Shown here one piece after another: positions 7,535 through 13,375 of a stretch of DNA of 13,516 nucleotides. Where the stretch lies: assembly GCA_023146365.1 (NCBI GenBank), contig JAGLCE010000085.1, forward strand, positions 1 through 13,516. The letters are read 5' to 3'. A program made the position numbers and the translations under genes. Within the stretch, counting starts at the first letter, position 1, and the number at the start of each line of letters is the position of its first letter. The notes beneath the pieces are model-generated. The model had not been told where the DNA came from. It was given only the letters and a program-made list of their open reading frames with translations, and made no database searches. Source of the DNA: Endozoicomonadaceae bacterium. Its GTDB lineage: Bacteria > Pseudomonadota > Gammaproteobacteria > Pseudomonadales > Endozoicomonadaceae.

Positions 7535-8182
7535 TCAGTCATTACTGCCATATTGATTGCCATACGTTTCAATCGCACCTGCATACTGCTGCAATTTTTT
7601 GTCTTCCTGGACGAAATCCAACATCTGACACAAATTGACAATACTGGCCACTGGCACATTAAAATCCTCCCTCACCTGCTGAATGGCAGACAACTCACCT
7701 TGCCCACGCTCCTGACGATCCAGCGCAATCAAAACCACACTTGGCTTAGCACCAGCTTGCTCAATAATACCCATGGCTTCGCCAATAGCCGTACCCGCCG
7801 AAATGACATCATCAAGAATAGCAATGCGACCTTTCAGCGGCGCTCCTATCAAACGACCACCTTCGCCATAGCTCTTGACTTCTTTGCGATTAAAACACCA
7901 AGGCCGATTCACCCCATGATGATCTGCTAATGCAATGGCGGTTGTCGATACAAGAGGTATGCCTTTGTAAGCAGGCCCAAATAAAACATCAAATTCCACA
8001 TCAGCATCCACCAGAGCCCGAGCATAAAAACGCCCCAGCCTAGCCAACGCCAAGCCAGTATTGAATAAAGCAGTATTGAAAAAGTAGGGGGACGTACGAC
8101 CAGATTTCAAAATGAACTCACCAAAACATAACACATCGTACTCTATCGCGAAGCGAAGAAATTCATGTTGATAGTCTTTCAT
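7535..8182 (-). CDS. pyrE: Orotate phosphoribosyltransferase
   Basis: A 215-aa enzyme (E. coli 213 aa) that joins orotate to PRPP to make OMP in de novo pyrimidine synthesis. Visible motifs: LKSGRTSPYFFNTALF (orotate site, Lys26, Phe34-Phe35), FGPAYKGIP (Lys73), FNRKEVKSYGEGG (flexible catalytic loop with Arg99, Lys100, Lys103) and the PRPP signature ILDDVISAGTA (122-132). The loop position that is His105 in E. coli is Tyr105 here. The frame is open up to 8272, but the ATG at 8182 (MKDYQHEFLRFAIEYDVL) matches the family start; the extra 30 residues are unlike PyrE. The ribosome binding site is weak (GAAAG). It is convergent with slmA across a 149-bp gap without a clear terminator. Confidence 0.96.
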   Translation of the reverse strand: MKDYQHEFLRFAIEYDVLCFGEFILKSGRTSPYFFNTALFNTGLALARLGRFYARALVDADVEFDVLFGPAYKGIPLVSTTAIALADHHGVNRPWCFNRKEVKSYGEGGRLIGAPLKGRIAILDDVISAGTAIGEAMGIIEQAGAKPSVVLIALDRQERGQGELSAIQQVREDFNVPVASIVNLCQMLDFVQEDKKLQQYAGAIETYGNQYGSND

Positions 8183-8306
8183 AAATACTTTCAGATAACG
8201 CCTAAAATGGTAGCAGGTATTGTAGTGAATTCCCTGCCTATTACAACCTCTACCATCAGTGTGGCTTGCCATCAGTCGTGTTTAAAATTCCAGGGAATTT
8301 CTTGGT

Positions 8307-8608
8307 GAGACCTCAGCATAACTCAACAAAGCCGATCATATTCTGGTAAAATATCGGCATGCAAAAATCCTTCACAACACAGCCCCAGCTTTTCGTCTCA
8401 GCCACTGACCTAAGTCATCCAATTCTTCATAGTCTTGATGATACGGAAGCGTTGTTGGAGTGGGTGCGTCGAAAACCGGTGCAGAGCACTAGAAACAGGT
8501 ATCAAACCGATTATTTGGCGTTAAATGCCCCAGTGAGTTTCGTAATGGATGACAAAATGAGGAAAGTTTAATGAGCGCAGCTAAAGTTGCTGGTTATGCT
8601 GAGGTCTC
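8307..8608 (+). mobile_element. Internally deleted insertion sequence (MITE-like, 302 bp)
   Basis: The ends are perfect 16-bp terminal inverted repeats: GAGACCTCAGCATAAC (8307-8322) and GTTATGCTGAGGTCTC (8593-8608). The left 141 bp recurs at 13376-13516 with only four substitutions. The element holds only a 70-codon remnant of a transposase, so it could move only if a full-length relative supplied transposase. No target-site duplication is obvious. The GAGACC tip is reminiscent of some IS5-family ends, but the family is not established. Confidence 0.8.
8359..8571 (+). pseudogene. Transposase remnant inside the MITE-like element
   Basis: A 70-codon frame starting MQKSFTTQPQLFVSATDLSH and ending SFVMDDKMRKV. 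The first 30 residues match the start of the second copy at 13428 (two residue changes in the first 20), so they are the true N-terminus of this IS transposase. The rest is probably either N-terminal continuation or C-terminal sequence joined by a large internal deletion, because the stop falls just before the right inverted repeat and no catalytic domain fits in 302 bp. The join cannot be placed without the full-length copy. Confidence 0.65.
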
Positions 8609-8648
8609 GCTTTATTAGAATCAATGAATGAAATATAGAAAAAGCTAA

Positions 8649-8718
8649 TCGGGTAGCCGAGGGTATTTAACCCTCAGCCCCCACAACACCCTGCATGCGA
8701 GTCCGCACAGGGCGTTTC
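8649..8718 (-). ncRNA. Group II intron domains V and VI (3' end of a ribozyme)
   Basis: On the minus strand, CGCCCTGTGCGGACTCGCAT and the following GCAGGGTGTTGT match the bacterial group II domain V pattern (consensus like CCGCCGTATGCGGACCCGCA then TGTACGGTGG). They form a long hairpin with a CGC triad at its base. A domain VI hairpin follows (CTGAGGGTTAAATACCCTCGG, loop and bulged A region), then CTACCCGAT, a typical AY-type intron 3' end near 8648. The structure looks intact although the intron's 5' part is missing. Confidence 0.8.
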
Positions 8719-9179
8719 ACTCAGGATAGTGAAGCTTGATCCAACCATCACGTAACGAATAAAGCCCTCAGATTTCAAGTACTTTAAAGACAACGCTTGA
8801 TTAATCCCTGGAGTTCTAGCGCTACGCCATGGCCCTTCTCCTCAGGGAGCCTACTCTTGGTACTGGTAATACCACACGCAACTGCTGATTCTACATGAAC
8901 ACCTCGTTTCATCAAATTTCTTACTTTGGTACGTGGCTTTCGCCATTGTCGCCAATAGGCCATTCTCACTTTACGACGAATCCAATGATCAAGATCGACA
9001 CAGCGTTGATAGCCTTTGGCGATACCAAAGTAATTGATCCAGCCTCGTAAGTACTGGCTCAATTTGAAGAGTTGGTATCGCATGGATACACCCCAGTTGC
9101 GATTGGTTAGTCGCCGAACTTCTTCCTTGAACTTATTCAAGGAGTTCTCATGCCAAAGAGAAATATATGGGACATCCAT
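8717..9179 (-). pseudogene. Group II intron reverse transcriptase/maturase, C-terminal fragment with two frameshifts
   Basis: The main frame (9179 to 8784) contains the maturase domain X and start of the DNA-binding region: FKEEVRRLTNRNWGVSMRYQ, LSQYLRGWINYFGIAKGY and LDHWIRRKVRMAYWRQWRKP. The reverse transcriptase domain (YADD) is absent; similarity begins about residue 9 (near 9155), so the element was cut there. Near 8830 the match moves to a second frame (PWRSARTPGINQALSLKYLK), and near 8778 to a third (SLRDGWIKLHYPE, then a stop at 8717-8719 next to domain V). The gene is therefore truncated at the 5' end and frameshifted twice, and is dead. It once helped splice and mobilise the intron whose RNA end lies just downstream. 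Confidence 0.85.
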
Positions 9180-9289
9180 ATATTTGTTATAAACTAGTTA
9201 CCAGTATTAACAACGAGATCCTGCCTTAATATTCTTATGATAAAAAACACAGACCAATTTTGTTCATGTTTTTTAGGTATTGATGTTAA

Positions 9290-11335
9290 CTACTTGTTTT
9301 TCAGACGACGTACGTCTGACCATTTTAATGTGGCATTAGTGAACGGATTATTACCGTTTATCGAAACAGTTTTTCTGAGCGCATCGTAACCAATATGTTT
9401 GTTATCTAGAATCACCATCTGATCAGGGTTATTGTTAAGAATGCAACAGACTTCAATTTTATCAACATCTACAACTTGAAGCTCCTCAAACGACGGTGTG
9501 TTTTGGTAACGTTGGTATTTTTGCCATGGATTCCAATTGTGAAGGTAATTTTCTAATTGAGAGCTGTCATTGCAATATTCTTTAATTTCTTTTATTGCCT
9601 CTTCAACGACCTGATCATCACAAGCGGCACAGCCAGGGAATAACATATCTTTTGTTAAATTGGGTAGGCCAAATTCAGGGCACAGTTTAATATGAAGAAA
9701 TCTATAAACCTCAATTTCATCAACGTATGTATTTGTAGCTCTGATTTGAGCTATACGCTTGTTGGCAATCAGTTTTATTTTATCCAAGATCATCATTTTT
9801 TGGCCAAATTCTTTTAACTTATCTGAATCATTTTTTTCATAAGCTTGGGCTTCAGCCAGCTTTAACATAGGTTCCATTTCCAGTTCGTCTAACACCAGAC
9901 TAGCTCGATCACTACAGCTACTAATGCCGATATTTATAATAAACATAGCCTGTTCAATAGTATCTTTATCCATGCTTATAAATGATAATACTGTTCTCAT
10001 TATACGTTGAGCCAAAATGGGCCGTGTTGCTCCATTATTGTAATCAGCTGTACTTGTTAGCTGTTCTAAAAACCGGCATAGATCTTTACTCTGGTGAGTA
10101 GCTAGAAAAACACTCATATCTGGAATCTCTACTTCGCCATGCAATAAAGCCTTATCCTTCCAAAAATTAATAGCCTCATCAAAATTGTAGAATTTATATC
10201 CGTTATACACTTGCATTGGGGAGAATTGGAATTCAATATCTGAGGGTGATATATGAGCATTAGCAGTACGGAATTCTTCAATTATTTCGCGAGATATACC
10301 TGTTTCTTGCAACATTGCTGTACGCGTATTACCGCTAGATGTTTTTCGCAGTCTGACAATCCAACCAGGTATGTATCTCAGGCTAGAGCAAGAACTAAGA
10401 TCAATATCTCCACCCACGAATATTCCGTCGTCTAAATGCGTTAAGTTATTGCACGCTCTGATACTAAGATTGCCTTCTACAACTAATGTACCGTTCACGC
10501 ACGTAAGCATATTGCAATCATTGATAAAAAGATTACCCTTTACTGTTAAATGATCAGGCAGATTTGTCAGGCTAATACACTCGCTAATCTCAAGATTTCC
10601 ACATACAGTTAAATAATCTGGTGTGTGCTTTAGGTCGTGGCATAACTCAATGAAAAGATCGCCATTCATGATGAGATTTTCGGGTATCCGCGTCAAGCAA
10701 CATCTCGAAATAATAAGTCTATCTGAAATTAGATTGCATGGTAGAGTAGAAAAATTTAAGCAGTCATTAATAGAAATTTCTGACACGTTCAATAAAGTTT
10801 TCGCTAAAAACTCTAGAATATTATTCTTGATAATATATAAGCTTGCATTGATGGTTAGGTGATCAGCAATGTACTTCAAGTTATTGCAATTTTCTATCTC
10901 AAGAGAATATTCTACTACAAGAGTTTTGCACAGATATATTAAGTCGTTACAACCGTTAATATATAACCCACCTTTTACGGTAACATAATCGGGTAAATTA
11001 TGCAGGTTGTGGATATCTTTGAGAGTGAGGGCGTTATTAACAACGTAATGAATATTTTTTAACCAAGTTCCGTTTTTAATTAGTAGTATGAATTCTTCCG
11101 GCGTAACATTTTTACTTTTAATTACTGATCGGTCAGCTAAAGAGCGACTCCCATTATCAGCTAAAAGTACATGTGAGCAGGGAATGTTATTACTTGATGC
11201 ACCCTGAATGTTATTACTTGATGCATTCTGAATATTGTTATGTTCATTGGTAATATTGTCTGGACTCTGCTCTCTAGAAGAGCTGGTTTTCATCATGTTC
11301 ATATATTTTTTCGTAGTATAAATATGGAAATACAT
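9290..11335 (-). CDS. Leucine-rich-repeat NEL-type E3 ubiquitin ligase effector with a U-box-like C-terminus
   Basis: A 681-aa protein predicted to be a secreted effector that ubiquitinates host proteins. Residues 1-75 are Ser/Asn-rich and low-complexity (NNIQ-ASS repeats), with no Sec signal peptide, as expected for type III export. Residues about 112-325 are ten LRRs of 20-21 residues (LPDHLTVKGNLFINDCNMLT). Residues about 375-612 match the IpaH/SspH NEL domain: SSCSDRASL carries the catalytic Cys474 and Asp476 of the CxD motif, YVDEIEVYRFLHIKL matches VDEIEVYLAYQxKL, and NWNPWQKYQRY matches QWGPWQKVLER. Residues about 620-681 resemble a U-box (DQMVILDNKHIGYDALRK, NPFTNATL). The start is uncertain: ATGs at 11335, 11302, 11296 and 11293 all lack a ribosome binding site. 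The gene is more A+T-rich than the core and stands alone. AAAAAACA (9242-9249) pairs with TGTTTTTT (9267-9274) beyond its end as a weak terminator. Confidence 0.88.
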   Translation of the reverse strand: MYFHIYTTKKYMNMMKTSSSREQSPDNITNEHNNIQNASSNNIQGASSNNIPCSHVLLADNGSRSLADRSVIKSKNVTPEEFILLIKNGTWLKNIHYVVNNALTLKDIHNLHNLPDYVTVKGGLYINGCNDLIYLCKTLVVEYSLEIENCNNLKYIADHLTINASLYIIKNNILEFLAKTLLNVSEISINDCLNFSTLPCNLISDRLIISRCCLTRIPENLIMNGDLFIELCHDLKHTPDYLTVCGNLEISECISLTNLPDHLTVKGNLFINDCNMLTCVNGTLVVEGNLSIRACNNLTHLDDGIFVGGDIDLSSCSSLRYIPGWIVRLRKTSSGNTRTAMLQETGISREIIEEFRTANAHISPSDIEFQFSPMQVYNGYKFYNFDEAINFWKDKALLHGEVEIPDMSVFLATHQSKDLCRFLEQLTSTADYNNGATRPILAQRIMRTVLSFISMDKDTIEQAMFIINIGISSCSDRASLVLDELEMEPMLKLAEAQAYEKNDSDKLKEFGQKMMILDKIKLIANKRIAQIRATNTYVDEIEVYRFLHIKLCPEFGLPNLTKDMLFPGCAACDDQVVEEAIKEIKEYCNDSSQLENYLHNWNPWQKYQRYQNTPSFEELQVVDVDKIEVCCILNNNPDQMVILDNKHIGYDALRKTVSINGNNPFTNATLKWSDVRRLKNK
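11182..11229 (-). repeat. 24-bp tandem repeat in the effector N-terminus
   Basis: GAATGTTATTACTTGATGCA occurs exactly at 11182-11201 and 11206-11225, a 24-bp period, with a third degenerate unit beginning at about 11230. It encodes the eight-residue SNNIQ(N/G)AS units. The period keeps the reading frame. Confidence 0.85.
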
Positions 11336-11483
11336 CTTGGAGATGTGCTGGTGTCAGGAAGTTTATTGCCTCTACACCTAAATGATCTGGAGTTGCTATG
11401 TTGCTATAAAGTAGAAACTTCATAGGAGACGAATATAGGACAATACTGAGCTGGATAAGTTCAATCTTCAGGCGTTAATAATG

Positions 11484-11502
11484 TCCTGAATCCGTGACTT
11501 CA
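11484..11502 (+). repeat. Solo IS1380-type end
   Basis: TCCTGAATCCGTGACTTCA is an exact 19-base match, in opposite orientation, to the putative IS end at 444-462. No IS1380 transposase follows it; the sequence changes to an IS66 remnant within 50 bases. It is probably the left-over tip of a deleted or recombined element. Confidence 0.55.
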
Positions 11503-11548
11503 CAACAAGAAAAAAGGGATCAAGTCACTTGTACAATAAAAATAAAAA

Positions 11549-11713
11549 GGGGCCAAGGCCAGCGCTATTCATTACAGCTTGATAGAAACAGCAAAAGCGA
11601 ACGGGCTTTAACCCTACCAATACCTGCGTGAGGTATTGACCAAACTACCCTACGCCGAAACGGTTGAGGAGTTTGAGGCTTTGCTGCCATGGAATATTAA
11701 AAAAGTTAAGTGA
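11549..11713 (+). pseudogene. IS66-family transposase (TnpC) C-terminal remnant
   Basis: One plus-strand frame reads GAKASAIHYSLIETAKANGL, stop, then PYQYLREVLTKLPYAETVEE and FEALLPWN. This is the highly conserved C-terminus of IS66 TnpC (SLIETAKANGLxPYxYL ... LPWN). An in-frame TAA interrupts it after KANGL, and there is no TnpC sequence upstream, so it is a dead fragment. The following bases include GCGCTTA near 11747-11753, which fits the inverted-repeat tip of IS66 elements (ends in CGCTTAC). Confidence 0.85.
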
Positions 11714-11942
11714 CTTTTAAAAAAGGACAAGTACGTCGAGAAATGGGCGCTTAGGGTTCAAGAGCTCTCAAGCATTGAGAGGCAATCTCTAATATTTAAA
11801 ACGATGCCATGCTGTTCAACAACCTTTATCATAATACCGATACAGATTAATTTCACATCTAACAAAAAGTGAGTATTGATAACTAATTGATAACGTATGC
11901 TAACAATCGTGCGAACTGCACTTTAAATATCATAAAATTGAG
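11714..11942. other. Non-coding spacer upstream of the zinc-finger gene
   Basis: The first 40 bases are probably the right end of the IS66 remnant. The rest is A+T-rich, with TTGATAA motifs at about 11877 and 11888, and shows no gene. It leads into the predicted promoter of the zinc-finger gene. Confidence 0.4.
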
Positions 11943-11970
11943 TTGATAATATAGACAGACTGTGTAATAT
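11943..11970 (+). promoter_or_regulatory. Predicted promoter of the zinc-finger gene
   Basis: TTGATA (11943-11948), a 16-bp spacer and TAATAT (11965-11970) form a sigma-70-like pair, giving a start near 11977 and a leader of about 30 bases. The -10 is embedded in a 12-bp inverted repeat, so access could be controlled there. Confidence 0.55.
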
Positions 11971-11988
11971 TATTTAATAATATAACAC
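11962..11988. repeat. Inverted repeat over the -10 region (possible operator)
   Basis: GTGTAATATTAT (11962-11973) and ATAATATAACAC (11977-11988) pair at 11 of 12 positions around a 3-base centre. It covers the predicted -10 and start point, as a repressor or H-NS-sensitive site would. Which protein binds is unknown. Confidence 0.5.
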
Positions 11989-12005
11989 TTTATATTGGTG
12001 ATACC

Positions 12006-13223
12006 ATGGATCGAATATCTTTATTTATAGAATCAGAAACCCGTAAGCCGACAAATTCATTTCCGAATACTTATGAGCCAGATTCATATAGTAATCTTTA
12101 TTTACAAGGTAATATCGGAAATGCTCAAACATCGTCATCTACTACGTTGAGCGTAGCTCATCATGTCTCCAAATCACAAGAAGATGAACAGCCTAATATG
12201 GCTAGACTTTCCCCCATGTTAGATAAAGATGATAGCAGTCATTTGAGTGATACGTTTCAAAAATACTATGATCAATCTGAATGTTTTCCAGCAATTAGTG
12301 ATTTACAAAATAGCGTTGTTGGCCAATGGTATTCTGATAAAATCGATTTTTCAGAGTTTGATGATGCTAATGACGAAGTCAGTACCAAGGATGATTTTAA
12401 GGTTAGTCGTAATGTATCTATTCACGAAAAAACGATTGGAAATATCCCGACAGTGGTCATGAATATAGATAATAAAGATGATGTATTCAGTGTGAGAGAT
12501 AACCCAAAAAATGAACCAAAAAATGAACCAAAAAATGAACCAAAAAATAAAGCAGTGTCCGTATCTGATAACGCTTTTTTTGAATGTGTGTATTGCAACA
12601 AAGTGAAATCATCAAGACCAAATCTAAACCGTCATATTAAAGATGTTCACCATGTTTGGGGAAAAACATTAGCTTGCCAGGAGTGCTCTGCTCGTTTCCC
12701 CTATAAGAGTAAGTTAGATCATCATATAAAGGCAACGCATGAGAATATCTCATCTTATCAGTGCACCTATGAACATTGCGGAGAACGTTATAAGTGCTTA
12801 AGTGGACTGAAATACCATCTAAGAAAAAAACATAATGAAATAATGCCAAATCCAAAATCAACAAAGGATTATTTGACGTGTCCGATATGTAAAAAAGTAT
12901 TATGTAGTTGGCAGAGACTTGTCTCTCATAAGAAAACACACGAGAAAACACACGAGAAAACACATGAGAAGATCTCATCTTATCAGTGCGCCTATGAACA
13001 TTGCGGAGCACGTTATAAGTGCTCAAGTGGACTGAGATACCATCTAAGACAAAAACATAATGAAATAAGGCCAAATTCAAAATCAACAAAGGATTATTTG
13101 ACGTGTCCGATATGTAAAAAAGTATCATGTAGTTGGCAGAGACTTGTCTCTCATAAGAAAACACACGAGAAAACATATGAGAAAAAAACAGAGACTGTAA
13201 ATAACTTTGTGTATCTGCCTTAG
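12006..13223 (+). CDS. Six-finger C2H2 zinc-finger protein, predicted nuclear-targeted effector
   Basis: A 405-aa protein of eukaryotic type. Residues 1-185 are acidic/polar and low-complexity, with four NEPK-type units at about 168-182. Residues 192-387 hold six C2H2 fingers, all with complete zinc ligands: C194/C197/H210/H215, C224/C227/H240/H245, C253/C258/H271/H276, C292/C295/H308/H312, C328/C333/H346/H351 and C367/C370/H383/H387. Each has 12 residues between Cys and His. Fingers 3-4 and 5-6 are near-identical copies. Fingers 3 and 5 have the C-x4-C spacing common in animal C2H2 proteins, while the linkers are THEK-rich and not TGEKP. Tandem classical fingers are rare in bacteria, so binding of host DNA or RNA in the nucleus is the likely role (inference). 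GGTG at 11997-12000 is a weak ribosome binding site. It has its own promoter and inverted repeat and is A+T-rich like the NEL gene. The secretion route is unknown. Confidence 0.85.
   Translation: MDRISLFIESETRKPTNSFPNTYEPDSYSNLYLQGNIGNAQTSSSTTLSVAHHVSKSQEDEQPNMARLSPMLDKDDSSHLSDTFQKYYDQSECFPAISDLQNSVVGQWYSDKIDFSEFDDANDEVSTKDDFKVSRNVSIHEKTIGNIPTVVMNIDNKDDVFSVRDNPKNEPKNEPKNEPKNKAVSVSDNAFFECVYCNKVKSSRPNLNRHIKDVHHVWGKTLACQECSARFPYKSKLDHHIKATHENISSYQCTYEHCGERYKCLSGLKYHLRKKHNEIMPNPKSTKDYLTCPICKKVLCSWQRLVSHKKTHEKTHEKTHEKISSYQCAYEHCGARYKCSSGLRYHLRQKHNEIRPNSKSTKDYLTCPICKKVSCSWQRLVSHKKTHEKTYEKKTETVNNFVYLP
12504..12551 (+). repeat. 12-bp tandem repeat, four units (NEPK)
   Basis: CCAAAAAATGAA is repeated three times exactly and a fourth time with one change, encoding PKNE units just before the first zinc finger. 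Copy-number change would lengthen or shorten the linker without shifting frame. Confidence 0.9.
12738..13187 (+). repeat. 225-bp tandem duplication encoding two zinc-finger pairs
   Basis: The segment beginning CATGAGAATATCTCATC at 12738 recurs at 12963 (CATGAGAAGATCTCATC) with a 225-bp (75-codon) period and few substitutions. Each unit encodes one C-x4-C finger and one C-x2-C finger. The period preserves the frame, and the similarity indicates a recent duplication. Confidence 0.92.
12936..12971 (+). repeat. 12-bp THEK-coding tandem repeat
   Basis: ACACACGAGAAA occurs twice, followed by a third degenerate unit, encoding THEK-THEK-THEK between fingers 4 and 5. In the second 225-bp unit the same place has only THEK-TYEK. 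Confidence 0.8.
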
Positions 13224-13319
13224 TTAAACATGGTCTGACAGTCGGTCTTCAAAGACTATAATAAAATGATTTTTCGATAAACAAAGTCCTCCACAAGATG
13301 GGGTTTACTCCCCAAAAAC

Positions 13320-13343
13320 CTTGCTGGGGAGCGTGGCAGCAAG
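13320..13343. terminator. Stem-loop after the zinc-finger gene
   Basis: CTTGCTG (13320-13326) and CAGCAAG (13337-13343) form a perfect 7-bp stem with a 10-base loop. On the minus strand it is followed by GTTTTT, so it would terminate minus-strand transcription; on the plus strand no T-run follows. A second hairpin, GGGG-TTTACT-CCCC (13300-13313), lies just before it. The 13224-13375 gap has no gene. Confidence 0.4.
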
Positions 13344-13375
13344 ATCCAAAAAAAAGCAAGAATGGCTGACACATT

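Noticed and set aside
7481..7930. 149-codon plus-strand frame
   Set aside because: It is antisense to pyrE and looks like a shadow.
8183..8272. Upstream extension of pyrE to 8272 (30 extra residues)
   Set aside because: Family similarity and usual length begin at the ATG at 8182.
8228..8300. AATTCCCTG and CAGGGAATT inverted about 60 bases apart upstream of pyrE
   Set aside because: Nine bases only, with no clear link to the IS end or a promoter; not enough to call a target duplication or operator.
12637..13176. 179-codon minus-strand frame with internal repeats
   Set aside because: Its repeats mirror the 225-bp duplication of the zinc-finger gene on the other strand; no motif or start signal of its own.
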